Source of the DNA: Segatella baroniae B14
GTDB taxonomy: Bacteria; Bacteroidota; Bacteroidia; Bacteroidales; Bacteroidaceae
Length of the DNA stretch: 64,000 nt
Direction of reading: 5' to 3'
NCBI RefSeq assembly: GCF_022024235.1
Contig: NZ_CP091800.1
Location: 970,001 to 1,034,000 of the forward strand
Each line of letters starts with the position of its first letter. Positions within the stretch are counted from its first letter, which is position 1. The position numbers were made by a program, and so were the translations under genes. Shown piece by piece: positions 31,698 to 40,076 of the stretch. The notes under the pieces are model-generated. The model ran no database searches. It saw only the letters and a program-made list of their open reading frames with translations, and was not told the DNA's origin.

Positions 31698-32162
31698 ATG
31701 GAATATATGTCTCAAGAGGGATACGATAAACTCGTAGCCGAACTACAGCACCTTACTAAGGTGGAATTACCACGAGTAACAGAAGCGATCTCAGAAGCAC
31801 GCGATAAAGGCGATCTGAGTGAAAATTTCGAGTATCATGCAGCTAAGCGCGAACAAGGACGTCTACTGGGCCGTATTCGTTTTAAGCAGAATGTACTGGC
31901 TCATGCTCGGGTTATCGATTCTTCACGGCTCAGTGCTGACAATGTACAGCTTCTCAGTAAGGTTAAACTTACGAATACCGGTAATAATGCCAGCATGAAT
32001 TATACCATCGTAAGTCCGCACGAAGCGAGCCTTAAAGAGGGTAAGATTTCTATCAAATCTCCTATTGCACAGGCTTTACTTAATAAAAAGGTAGGAGACG
32101 TGGTCGAAGTAAGGGTTCCTGCTGGTCTACTAAAACTGCGCATTGATAATATCGAATTATAA
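31698..32162 (+). CDS. greA: Transcription elongation factor GreA
   Basis: This 154-residue protein rescues backtracked RNA polymerase by stimulating transcript cleavage. The N-terminal coiled coil carries the acidic tip ARDKGDLSENFEYHAAK (about residues 33-49), with the Asp and Glu needed to coordinate catalytic Mg2+. The C-terminal FKBP-like domain follows, ending with a G(D)VVEVRVPAG strand. Length and motif order are normal. It is cytoplasmic and constitutive in most bacteria. It is followed closely by a porin-like gene and an FtsZ gene, an unusual arrangement. Confidence 0.95.
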   Translation: MEYMSQEGYDKLVAELQHLTKVELPRVTEAISEARDKGDLSENFEYHAAKREQGRLLGRIRFKQNVLAHARVIDSSRLSADNVQLLSKVKLTNTGNNASMNYTIVSPHEASLKEGKISIKSPIAQALLNKKVGDVVEVRVPAGLLKLRIDNIEL

Positions 32163-32181
32163 TACTTCACCAAGAAATACT

Positions 32182-33384
32182 ATGATTGCTGCTTGTTTAT
32201 TGATTCTCTGTAATTCTTTCAACATGCAGGCTCAACAAACCGATAATCAGCTACGTGTGTCTTATTCTACCACAAAAGACACGACCATAACTAATTCTCA
32301 TCATGAGCCTAAGTCTGTTTTACATCGCGAACAAGTATCTCATCATTTTAAGGATGACCGTAACAAATATTTAAATCAAAAAGCAGAGAATAAAAAAGAT
32401 TCCAATATCATTATTGATAATACCGGTGTCAATAATAAGCGATTTGAGGGTAGTTTGTATTCTGAAGTAAACTATGGCAGACACGGGGACCTTGATTCTC
32501 CTGACTTGCTCGACTTGCCTCATTTCATTATTAATGGCCATTTACATTTGGGCAAAGGGTGGACTGTTGTGGCCGAACTGGAATATGAGCAGTTTTATGA
32601 AAATAAACAGTGGGAATATAAATTTGATGGCAACTTTACATCCAACAAACTGTATATAGCCAAAGATTTTTCTAAGGCCTTCAGTGCAAAAGCTGGTATT
32701 ATTGAGGTTCCTGTAGGTATCGTCAACGCAGGTGGACCTGCACTTACCATCTACGACCCTGAAAGCGAATCGAATATTATTCCGATGAGCTGGCATGAAG
32801 GTGGCGCCAGTATATATGGCTCCCTTGGTAAATGGGATTATCAGATTGGCGGCTATATCTATACTTCTCTCCCACTAAAAAATAGCCAAATGCTAGGAGG
32901 AGCTACTCGCCTGAACTACTATCCTATCAACGGTCTTCGCATGGGTGTGAGTAGCTACTGGGGAACGCCATGCAAAAGTCAATATCACCGACAAGATTTG
33001 AATTTTCTTGGTACAGACGGACTATGGTATGGTGCTTTCGACTTCGATTACCAGGAGAATGGTTGGATTATAGACGGTTCTGCTATTTACTGTACCGACC
33101 AATCAGCTAAATCTGCTGGTATAGAAATCGGCTATGACTTCTTTGAGACAACTGAAAAGACAGATAAGATGGAACTTATTCCATTTATGCGATACGATGG
33201 ATTGTTTCATTTAGGCGAACTCAACTTTAATAAATATACTGTGGGTATCAACTTTTCACCACTCAAAAACCTGGTAGTAAAAGGCGAATATGCCATACGA
33301 CACCATCAAGGAGGGTTTGAAGAAGGTGAAAAAGCCACTTGGCATTCTTTTGATATCGGAGTAAGTTATACTTGGGAATTCTGA
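32182..33384 (+). CDS. Outer-membrane porin-like beta-barrel protein
   Basis: The 400-residue product has a signal peptide ending near NMQAQ. A polar linker of about 70 residues leads to a run of alternating amphipathic strands with many aromatic residues, ending in VSYTWEF. A C-terminal aromatic residue is the classic barrel-insertion signal. The motif EVPVGIVNAGGPALT resembles phosphate- or phosphonate-selective porin-like proteins (OprO/P group) of Bacteroidota. The substrate is not known. The start at 32182 was chosen for its signal peptide; an in-frame ATG at 32143 would overlap greA. FtsZ begins 16 bp downstream. Confidence 0.75.
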   Translation: MIAACLLILCNSFNMQAQQTDNQLRVSYSTTKDTTITNSHHEPKSVLHREQVSHHFKDDRNKYLNQKAENKKDSNIIIDNTGVNNKRFEGSLYSEVNYGRHGDLDSPDLLDLPHFIINGHLHLGKGWTVVAELEYEQFYENKQWEYKFDGNFTSNKLYIAKDFSKAFSAKAGIIEVPVGIVNAGGPALTIYDPESESNIIPMSWHEGGASIYGSLGKWDYQIGGYIYTSLPLKNSQMLGGATRLNYYPINGLRMGVSSYWGTPCKSQYHRQDLNFLGTDGLWYGAFDFDYQENGWIIDGSAIYCTDQSAKSAGIEIGYDFFETTEKTDKMELIPFMRYDGLFHLGELNFNKYTVGINFSPLKNLVVKGEYAIRHHQGGFEEGEKATWHSFDIGVSYTWEF

Positions 33385-33400
33385 TAAAAAAAGATAGAAT

Positions 33401-34870
33401 ATGCTCGATTTCGATGTAGAAATAGAAGACAAGACCAAAGACATCATCAAGGTAATCGGTGTAGGTGGTGGCGGATGCAATGCTGTAAGCAATATGTATC
33501 GGGAAGGCATTGATAATGTCTCGTTTGCTGTATGCAATACTGATAGCCAGAGTCTGAGAAATTCACCTGTACCCGTAAAAATACAATTGGGCACAGGTTT
33601 GGGTGCTGGTGCCAATCCAGAAATCGCCAAACGAGATGCCGAAGAAGCCGTAGACGATATCAAACGTTTGTTGTCTGACGGCACTAAAATGTGCTTTATC
33701 ACTGCAGGCATGGGCGGTGGAACGGGCACGGGAGCAAGCCCGATTATCGCTGGTGTGTGCAAGCAGCTGAACATTCTGACAGTAGGTATTGTTACCATTC
33801 CTTTCTTTTTTGAGAAACGCAATAAGATTATCACGGCCTTACAGGGAGTAGAACAGCTTCGTAAAAATGTAGATGCCCTGCTTATTGTGAACAACGAGCG
33901 TCTTTGTGATATCTATGCCGATACACGGGTACCTATCAAGGAAGCATTCAAGACTGCCGACAAATTACTGAGTGATGCCACAAGAAGTATAGCAGAACTG
34001 ATTACTGTTGAGGGCACTATTAACCTTGACTTTAGAGATGTGGAAGCTACTATTAAGGGAGGTGGCGGAGCTTTAATGGCTATCGGAAGAGCATCGGGCG
34101 AAAAACGTGTTCAAAATGCGATTCTTAATGCACTCGACTCTCCTCTTCTATATGGTAGCGATATTTCTAAAGCCAAACGCATTCTCTTTAATATTTATAC
34201 GAGCGAAGAGCATCCTCTCTTGATCAGTGAAATGCAAGAAATAGACTCTTTCATGTATGAACTTGATCCAAATATTAATGTGATATGGGGCGTATCTGAT
34301 GACAATACTGTTGGCGAGGATGCCAAAGTAATTATTCTAGCAACGGGGCTGGATAATGAGTTCCTGCCTAGAGAAAAAGATCATGGAGAAGATGAAACGC
34401 TATATTATAACGAAATCATCGAAAGTCTCTATCGAAAAAATCAGACTGAACATTCTGAGGATGCTGATAATACTGAAAAGGATATAAGCACTGAAATAGC
34501 GGAGGATGATGTTAATGCAGAGAAGGACGATAATACTGAAAAGGATGCAAGCACTGAAATAGCTGAGGAAGATGAAAATGATGATTTTTCTAATCTTGAA
34601 ATAGAGACTTTGGAAGAGCAAAAAGATAAGAACGAACAAGAAACGCTTGAAAATCTGGAAGAAAAGGATGACCAGAAAGAGGATAAATTAACGTTCAGAC
34701 CCTATAATCCTGCAGCAAATCATAATTCCGTCATCAAGAAACCGACAAATTATGATGAAAACGGTGCACATGAATACGATATCAAGGAACAAGCGACCCA
34801 TCATCTTAGTTTCGCCGAACGGGTACGTCTTCGCATTAAGAATACGATGGATAAATTCACTGATGAATGA
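33401..34870 (+). CDS. ftsZ: FtsZ-family tubulin-like GTPase, outside a division gene cluster
   Basis: This 489-residue protein has the FtsZ nucleotide-binding N-terminus (GVGGGGCNAV at about 20-29), the tubulin signature GGGTGTG at about residues 107-113 and the T7-loop region NLDFRDVEATIKGGG. These predict GTP-dependent polymerisation. The C-terminal tail of about 160 residues is very acidic. It contains a 21-residue tandem duplication (34466-34591) and ends in a basic helix (ERVRLRIKNTMDKF) instead of an obvious FtsA-binding peptide. The neighbours are a porin and tRNA-Trp, not ftsQ/ftsA/mur genes. It may be a second FtsZ, or the only one after rearrangement. The domain call is certain; which paralogue it is remains open. 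Confidence 0.88.
   Translation: MLDFDVEIEDKTKDIIKVIGVGGGGCNAVSNMYREGIDNVSFAVCNTDSQSLRNSPVPVKIQLGTGLGAGANPEIAKRDAEEAVDDIKRLLSDGTKMCFITAGMGGGTGTGASPIIAGVCKQLNILTVGIVTIPFFFEKRNKIITALQGVEQLRKNVDALLIVNNERLCDIYADTRVPIKEAFKTADKLLSDATRSIAELITVEGTINLDFRDVEATIKGGGGALMAIGRASGEKRVQNAILNALDSPLLYGSDISKAKRILFNIYTSEEHPLLISEMQEIDSFMYELDPNINVIWGVSDDNTVGEDAKVIILATGLDNEFLPREKDHGEDETLYYNEIIESLYRKNQTEHSEDADNTEKDISTEIAEDDVNAEKDDNTEKDASTEIAEEDENDDFSNLEIETLEEQKDKNEQETLENLEEKDDQKEDKLTFRPYNPAANHNSVIKKPTNYDENGAHEYDIKEQATHHLSFAERVRLRIKNTMDKFTDE
34466..34591 (+). repeat. 63-bp in-frame tandem duplication within the ftsZ tail
   Basis: Two 63-bp units (starting at 34466 and 34529) encode DNTEKD(I/A)STEIAE(D/E)D followed by acidic residues. 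The bases match closely in the first 45 bp. Such units can expand or contract by slippage, changing the length of the linker. Confidence 0.8.
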
Positions 34871-34954
34871 TCTGAAGAATAACAATTACATCTGCACAAA
34901 GAACTAAATATCGGAAAATATCGCGATTATATCAAAAGTAAAGTGATTATAACT

Positions 34955-34993
34955 AAAAAAGTGAACTAGCAAAATGTGCTAATTCACTTTTTT
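34955..34993. terminator. Bidirectional terminator between ftsZ and tRNA-Trp
   Basis: Arms of 17 bp with one mismatch (34955-34971/34977-34993) enclose a 5-nt loop, with A-run and T-run ends. It can end both the ftsZ transcript and the leftward tRNA transcript. Confidence 0.8.
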
Positions 34994-34998
34994 CTTTG

Positions 34999-35069
34999 CA
35001 GGCGAACCAGGAATCGAACCCAGAAAGGCGGTTTTGGAGACCGCTATTTTACCATTAAATTACTCGCCT
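34999..35069 (-). tRNA. tRNA-Trp (anticodon CCA)
   Basis: The 71-nt cloverleaf folds on the minus strand. Its acceptor stem is AGGCGAG/TTCGCCT, with D arm ATTT/AAAT, anticodon stem GCGGT/ACCGC and loop CTCCAAA giving anticodon CCA. The T arm is CTGGG/CCTGG with loop TTCGATT. The discriminator base is G, as expected for Trp. The 3' CCA is not encoded. In many bacteria tRNA-Trp precedes secE-nusG; here it stands alone. Confidence 0.93.
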
Positions 35070-35075
35070 ATTATG

Positions 35076-35108
35076 CAAAGGTACTCCCTTTTACAAAACG
35101 ATTGCAAA
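35076..35108 (-). promoter_or_regulatory. Promoter of tRNA-Trp
   Basis: The minus strand has a -7 box TACCTTTG (35076-35083) and a TTTG (35105-35108) 21 bp further upstream. The predicted start coincides, within a few bases, with the 5' end of the mature tRNA. Confidence 0.6.
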
Positions 35109-35176
35109 AGTAATATTTTTTTTTCAAATAGCCAAAATTTTTTAAGACAAGTTTACAACAAGATTATATATTTTGG

Positions 35177-35671
35177 CTATTGATTTAAATTACGATGAGC
35201 ATAAGCCTGAATGCAATCAGGTATTTTACGCTCATAGCTCTCGTTACCCAATAAACTCGATGTCAATAGCATATCTGCAGTCGTACGATTAGTAGCAAAA
35301 GCAATATTGTAAAGTGAAGCTAGTCGAGACAAAGCCGACACATCGTTCTGGTGTCCCTGCATTACCAAGTTGTCACAAAAGAAGATAAGCATATCTACCT
35401 GTCCGGTAGCAATCATAGCACCTATCTGCTGATCTCCCCCCAGTGGACCACTCAGTAACCGAGTAACCTTATCTTTAAAAGGATAAGTTACCACTTCTTT
35501 ATCACCATCTGTTTCAGTAACAATACTCAGCTCACTGATAAGCTTTCCGGTAGTACCCGTCGCATAAAGATGATGATTAGAGAGTAAGTCTGCATTAAAC
35601 TTAACCCAATTCATGATTTCTTTCTTACGTGAATCGTGTGCAACAAGTGCAATATTCAATGTTTCTTTCAT
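35177..35671 (-). CDS. mgsA: Methylglyoxal synthase
   Basis: This 164-residue cytoplasmic enzyme converts dihydroxyacetone phosphate to methylglyoxal and phosphate, relieving sugar-phosphate stress. The motifs match MgsA: ALVAHDSRKKE near the start, the phosphate-binding GTTG, and GPLGGDQQIGA with the catalytic Asp. A GHQNDVSALSRLA helix contains the conserved His and second Asp. Family length is about 150 residues. It is transcribed leftward alone. An imperfect 10-bp inverted repeat lies in the leader at 35704-35731. Confidence 0.92.
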   Translation of the reverse strand: MKETLNIALVAHDSRKKEIMNWVKFNADLLSNHHLYATGTTGKLISELSIVTETDGDKEVVTYPFKDKVTRLLSGPLGGDQQIGAMIATGQVDMLIFFCDNLVMQGHQNDVSALSRLASLYNIAFATNRTTADMLLTSSLLGNESYERKIPDCIQAYAHRNLNQ

Positions 35672-35703
35672 ATATCTTTTTAATTTACTTTGTTAATTAA
35701 AAT

Positions 35704-35731
35704 AGCAGTCCACCTTTTGAAGTGAACTGCT
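35704..35731 (-). repeat. Hairpin in the mgsA upstream region
   Basis: AGCAGTCCAC and GTGAACTGCT form 10-bp arms with one mismatch and an 8-nt loop. The hairpin is 33 bp upstream of the mgsA start and could be a leader hairpin or an operator. No T-run follows. Confidence 0.4.
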
Positions 35732-35922
35732 TATTCATGCTTCTCACGTATTACATTCATTTTTTAATTAGTACATAGGCACTATAATAAACTTACAAAA
35801 TCTCTCTCTCAACGACAATAAGATAAAATACATCAAGTGTTGTCTTTACGATTGCAAATATAAACAAATTGAAACTATTTTAGTTTAATATATTACATTT
35901 TTCTACAAGTACAATTAGTATT

Positions 35923-36000
35923 CTTACTATTCGTAAGTCAAAGACTAAAAATACTAACCAACTGTAAGCGTTTACCAATAAATATCTTACAATACGTAAG
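35923..36000 (+). promoter_or_regulatory. Paired dyads upstream of the ammonium transporter
   Basis: Two CTTAC-N5-GTAAG dyads lie at 35923-35937 and 35986-36000, with centres 63 bp apart (six helical turns). A third palindrome, GTAA-GCGT-TTAC, is between them at 35964-35975. They end about 60 bp upstream of the -7 box. The same-face spacing suggests cooperative binding by a regulator. Confidence 0.5.
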
Positions 36001-36060
36001 AATAAACATAATATATAAAACATTATGACATCAATTATACAACTTTTGCCAACAAAAAGC

Positions 36061-36068
36061 TATCTTTG
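36061..36068 (+). promoter_or_regulatory. -7 box of the ammonium transporter gene
   Basis: TATCTTTG matches the -7 consensus; no TTTG is found at the standard distance. An in-frame ATG at 36066 lies inside this box, so translation must start at 36108. Confidence 0.55.
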
Positions 36069-36107
36069 CAGCCAAAACACAAACCATTATATATAAAAGA
36101 AATAGCT

Positions 36108-37493
36108 ATGCATATCAAAAAGAAATGGATTTTACTCATGCTTGGCATGGCCTTTATAGCCATATCAGGATTATTCGTCAGTGAACCATCATTCACCTGT
36201 GATTTTAGTAAGATCAATGGTGCAGATGTATCTTGGCTCATCACCTCCACGATTTTTGTACTAATGATGACCCCAGGACTGTCTTTTTTCTATGGAGGAA
36301 TGGTAGGAGCCCGAAATGTAATATCAACCATGCTCCAAAGTTTTATCGCCATGGGTATCATTACAGTACTCTGGGTAGCATTTGGTTTCAGTCTGTGTTT
36401 TGGTGACGACATTGGTGGCATTTTAGGCAATCCGAACACCTTTTTAATGTTTCAGAATGTAGGAGCCGACACTTATATTACCCCAACAGGAAAATTAGTA
36501 GGTGGCGCAACGATACCGTTGGCTCTTTATGCTCTGTTCCAGATGAAATTTGCCATTATTACCCCTTCACTGATTACAGGTTCATTTGCAGAGCGAGTAC
36601 GTTTTTCGGCTTACCTCTTCTTCATGATGTTTTTCTTCATAGTGATCTACTGTCCATTGGCACACATGACATGGCATCCAGATGGACTATTCTTGAAATG
36701 GGGAGTAGTCGATTTTGCAGGTGGTATCGTTGTCCACGCCTCATCTGGTGTTGCAGCATTAGCCGGAGCGATATTTCTTGGTCGAAGAAAGACTCAGACC
36801 AAGAATGAGGAACCAGCCAACATACCTTTTGTGCTCCTCGGAGCTGCCATGCTTTGGTTAGGATGGTTTGGTTTTAATGCAGGTAGTTCTTTACACGCCG
36901 ATGGTGTAGCCGTTAAAGCCTTCTTAAATACCACGACAGCCTCAGCAACAGCGATGATGACTTGGATATTTTTCGATTGTCTTCGTGGCCGTAAACCTTC
37001 AGCTATGGGCGCAGCAGTAGGTTGTGTCGTCGGTTTGGTAGCTTGCACCCCTTCAGCAGGATATGTTACTGTAGGGCAGACCATATTTATTGCATTCATA
37101 ATTACCATGATATGCAATATTGCCGTATACTGGCGTTCACAGAGCCGCATAGACGATGCTCTCGACGTATTTCCTACCCATGGCACAGGTGGTATTGTAG
37201 GTACAGTCATGACAGGTATCTTCATTCAGGAAGGGCTCATTGCCGGCACATGGGATGGCTTTGTTGTCTTCCTCTATCATCTGTTAGCCATCGCTATAGT
37301 ATTCGTTTACACCTTTATTATGAGTTATTTCGGTTATTGGTTAGTAGATAAATTTGTACCTATGCGTGTCAGCATCGAGAGCGAACGGGTAGGTCTAGAC
37401 CTTAGTCAACATGATGAACATTACGGTCTGGCCCACTTCGGAGAACGGGAACTTGCCGAATATGAAAGACATATTAAAGACAAAAATGGATAA
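36108..37493 (+). CDS. amt: Ammonium transporter, Amt/MEP/Rh family
   Basis: This 461-residue inner-membrane protein conducts ammonium. It has an N-terminal signal-like helix and about eleven transmembrane segments. Family motifs include SFFYGGMVGARNVISTM near residue 75, DFAGGIVVHASSG and GWFGFNAGSS in the middle, and DDALDVFPTHGTGGIVGT, which contains a pore His, near residue 360. The length of about 400-460 residues is normal. No glnB/glnK gene accompanies it, although many amt genes have one. Upstream dyads (35923-36000) suggest regulation, perhaps by nitrogen status, which is inference. A 13-bp stem terminator follows. Confidence 0.93.
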   Translation: MHIKKKWILLMLGMAFIAISGLFVSEPSFTCDFSKINGADVSWLITSTIFVLMMTPGLSFFYGGMVGARNVISTMLQSFIAMGIITVLWVAFGFSLCFGDDIGGILGNPNTFLMFQNVGADTYITPTGKLVGGATIPLALYALFQMKFAIITPSLITGSFAERVRFSAYLFFMMFFFIVIYCPLAHMTWHPDGLFLKWGVVDFAGGIVVHASSGVAALAGAIFLGRRKTQTKNEEPANIPFVLLGAAMLWLGWFGFNAGSSLHADGVAVKAFLNTTTASATAMMTWIFFDCLRGRKPSAMGAAVGCVVGLVACTPSAGYVTVGQTIFIAFIITMICNIAVYWRSQSRIDDALDVFPTHGTGGIVGTVMTGIFIQEGLIAGTWDGFVVFLYHLLAIAIVFVYTFIMSYFGYWLVDKFVPMRVSIESERVGLDLSQHDEHYGLAHFGERELAEYERHIKDKNG

Positions 37494-37512
37494 TTGACTA
37501 TTGTATTTAAGC

Positions 37513-37548
37513 AAGAAAGGGGCATATCGTGAGAAATGCCCCTTTCTT
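37513..37548 (+). terminator. Terminator of the ammonium transporter gene
   Basis: A 13-bp stem (37513-37525/37536-37548) encloses a 10-nt loop. A short T-rich tail follows and merges into a 35-nt direct repeat. Confidence 0.75.
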
Positions 37549-37578
37549 ATTTGATAATACCATCCTCACCATCATAGT
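37544..37578 (+). repeat. 35-nt direct repeat, left copy
   Basis: This sequence matches 44521-44555 at 34 of 35 positions and includes TTTGATAATACCATCC. Both copies lie directly after a terminator stem, and together they bracket the regulator and pectinase genes. Confidence 0.75.
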
Positions 37579-37624
37579 ATCGAACAATAGAAATGAAACA
37601 CGATATTATATATTTAATATATCC

Positions 37625-37656
37625 TTTGGATTATTCTGATATTTTTATTACCTTCG
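37625..37656 (+). promoter_or_regulatory. Promoter of the sensor/AraC regulator gene
   Basis: TTTG (37625-37628), 20 bp, then TACCTTCG (37649-37656) fits the consensus with one change in the -7 box. The leader would be about 25 nt. Confidence 0.6.
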
Positions 37657-37687
37657 CCGCGCCTAAATAAAAAGATTAGCTTTATAC

Positions 37688-39934
37688 ATGAGAACCTATT
37701 TACTAATGATGCTTCTTATGGTCATATCTACCGTGAAGAGCCAAACTTATGACACGACATTCTACAATGAAGATTCAGGTCTAACCCAATGGCATGTTAC
37801 TCAAATGCTACAAGACCACAATGGCATGATGTGGTTTTCCACATGGAATGGTCTTAATCGATTCGATGGTAAGGAATTTATTGCATTCAAGTCGAAAGCT
37901 GGTGATGGAAGTAATATGCCTACTGATCGCATTCGCGATATGATACTTGCCAAAAATAATGACATATACTGTCGCGTAGATGAGACATGGTACAGATTTA
38001 GTCAGAAAGACGGCAAGTTTTATAATCTTACCGTCCGCGCTAATCGTATTCTCAACTCGGTCTCTCACAGACAGACCAAATTTATGAAGGGTAAAGAAGA
38101 AAAACTCTTCGAGATGTATGACCGACAGGGTAACTTATGGTGCATCATGAAGAATGGTATCCAAAAACTTACTCCATCACATTCTCCCGTAAAACAATTA
38201 GACCAAGTGGGCCATTCTTCTCAAATAAGAGCTTTCTTCAAAGATCATAAAGGCCAGATTTGGATTTCCAGTCGTGAAGAAAAATGCATCTATCTTTTTG
38301 ACCGTTCACTTCATTTCAAAAAATCCATTCCCATTCAGGCCTCAGCCTATACCATAGCAGAAGATGCGCAGGGACAGATTCTTTTGGGCTGCAAACCTGA
38401 AGGTTTGCTTATAGGCAATGAGAATGGCTTTCAACGCTGCTCACCACCTCTTGATATCTATGACATCGTTACTTCCAGTCATGAACCAACTTGGATTGCC
38501 TCGTTTCAGGGCATTTTCCAACTGAAAGGCGGCAAGTTAACATCCTGGCTGCCACCTACCGCACCCCAAATGCGCTTTCGCAAAATATTCCAAAAAGGAA
38601 ATGTTCTGCTGGGAGCCACAACAGAAGGACTATTTGTGGCTGATATCAAGAATAAAAAGTTTATTCTTCATCAGAAAGAGGCCAACAGAGTCAATAGTAT
38701 GAGCTCTTCGGCCTGCATGAATATTCTGGAACACCAGGGGCACCTCTATATTGCCACAGAAAGCGGCGGAGTCAATGAAATTCTCAATACGAATCTGCTC
38801 GACAAACAACTCCGGTTCCGACATTTCGACATGTCAATGGGCCTTGCCTCAGACATCGCGCTGTCTATGGTATCACTAGGAAACAACATACTTATCGTAA
38901 GCAGCAACAAATTAATCATCCTTAATCCCCAAACCGGCAAGTCTCGTTCGCTTAGTAAGCACTTTCTGCAACGATCCTGCCGATTCAGCGACGCCACCCC
39001 TATCCGTCTGGCTGACGGCCGCTGGTTATTAGGACTCCAGGATGGAGCTATCCAGATAAACGAGAAAGCACTTCAGGGCAGCAGATTCCGACCATATTTG
39101 GCATTGACAGCCATAAGCATAGAGAATCATCCCACCCTGTATCATGCAGATGCACTCAACAAAATTACACTTCAAACTGATGAACGAACGCTCTCTCTCT
39201 CTTTCGCTGCACTCGATTACAGTGATCCCCATCATATCTTATATGCTTATCGACTGGCTGATGATACCGAGTGGCACTATCTGGGGCACAATCGTACGAT
39301 TACACTCCCAGAATTAAAGCCAGGCGATTACGAACTTCTCATTCAGAGCACCAATGCAGACGGCACATGGAGTAACAATACTCGCAAACTATCAATTCAT
39401 GTTACCCCTAAATTCACAGAAACAATCTGGTTTACACTGCTTAATCTTCTGACTATCATTACCATACTGGCTATAGGAGGCTATACCTATTATTATATAA
39501 AACGCATGAAAAGCCAGCAAAGGGAAACCCTTGAAGCCTATCTGGCACTACTCCATACAGAAGAGCAAGAACAGAAAACAGCCCAAGAAAAAACAAGTAA
39601 GCCACAACTCTCCGAACAAGACGACGCCATCATGAAACGTGTCATGACCTTCGTTGAAGAACACATCGGCGATACTGATGCCGGTGTCAGTGAAATGGCC
39701 GAAGCAGCATTAATGTCAAAATCAAATCTTACCCGTAAACTCAAAGAACTTATAGGACTCACCCCTGGTGATTTTCTTAAAGAGGCCCGCATCAAGAAAG
39801 CCACAGAGTTACTAAAAAATACAAATATGAATATATCCGAAATAGCTTACATGTGTGGATTTAACGATCCCAAATATTTCTCCAAGGTATTTAAATCCTC
39901 TATCGGAAAAACACCGAGCGAATATCGAGAATAA
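37688..39934 (+). CDS. Membrane one-piece regulator: periplasmic sensor + AraC DNA-binding domain
   Basis: The 748-residue protein has a signal peptide followed by about 500 residues of two-component-regulator propeller repeats (such as DHNGMMWFSTWNGLNRFDG). A Y_Y_Y-type domain (YAYRLADDTEWHYLG...) and one transmembrane helix at about 580-602 follow, then a cytoplasmic AraC helix-turn-helix domain (about 650-748, with NISEIAYMCGFNDPKYFSKVFK). This is the layout of a hybrid two-component system, but the histidine kinase, ATPase and receiver domains are absent. Usual hybrids have about 1300 residues. It probably senses a pectin fragment in the periplasm and activates the adjacent pectinase gene. 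SusR is a comparable kinase-free regulator. The lack of a kinase is seen; the ligand is inferred. Confidence 0.85.
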   Translation: MRTYLLMMLLMVISTVKSQTYDTTFYNEDSGLTQWHVTQMLQDHNGMMWFSTWNGLNRFDGKEFIAFKSKAGDGSNMPTDRIRDMILAKNNDIYCRVDETWYRFSQKDGKFYNLTVRANRILNSVSHRQTKFMKGKEEKLFEMYDRQGNLWCIMKNGIQKLTPSHSPVKQLDQVGHSSQIRAFFKDHKGQIWISSREEKCIYLFDRSLHFKKSIPIQASAYTIAEDAQGQILLGCKPEGLLIGNENGFQRCSPPLDIYDIVTSSHEPTWIASFQGIFQLKGGKLTSWLPPTAPQMRFRKIFQKGNVLLGATTEGLFVADIKNKKFILHQKEANRVNSMSSSACMNILEHQGHLYIATESGGVNEILNTNLLDKQLRFRHFDMSMGLASDIALSMVSLGNNILIVSSNKLIILNPQTGKSRSLSKHFLQRSCRFSDATPIRLADGRWLLGLQDGAIQINEKALQGSRFRPYLALTAISIENHPTLYHADALNKITLQTDERTLSLSFAALDYSDPHHILYAYRLADDTEWHYLGHNRTITLPELKPGDYELLIQSTNADGTWSNNTRKLSIHVTPKFTETIWFTLLNLLTIITILAIGGYTYYYIKRMKSQQRETLEAYLALLHTEEQEQKTAQEKTSKPQLSEQDDAIMKRVMTFVEEHIGDTDAGVSEMAEAALMSKSNLTRKLKELIGLTPGDFLKEARIKKATELLKNTNMNISEIAYMCGFNDPKYFSKVFKSSIGKTPSEYRE

Positions 39935-39950
39935 AAATATCATATACAAG

Positions 39951-39989
39951 CGCAAACACCCTGTTAATCGGTTGTTTGCGTTTTTTTTT
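39951..39989 (+). terminator. Terminator of the regulator gene
   Basis: CGCAAACACC pairs with GGTTGTTTGCG (one bulge) around a short loop and is followed by nine Ts. It separates the regulator from the pectinase gene, so the two are separate transcripts. Confidence 0.8.
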
Positions 39990-40037
39990 ACCCATTCTTT
40001 TCGTTATTTTTCACCCTATCCCTTGTAGAGTTATCTG

Positions 40038-40045
40038 TAATTTTG
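40038..40045 (+). promoter_or_regulatory. -7 box of the pectinase gene
   Basis: TAATTTTG fits the -7 consensus. There is no TTTG at the standard distance, which fits dependence on an activator such as the neighbouring AraC-type protein. Confidence 0.45.
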
Positions 40046-40076
40046 CAACCGAATAAATTACTAATCCTTTTTAATA

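Noticed and set aside
34999..35108. tRNA-Trp as an integration site for a mobile element
   Set aside because: No integrase gene and no repeat of the tRNA 3' end were found in the window.
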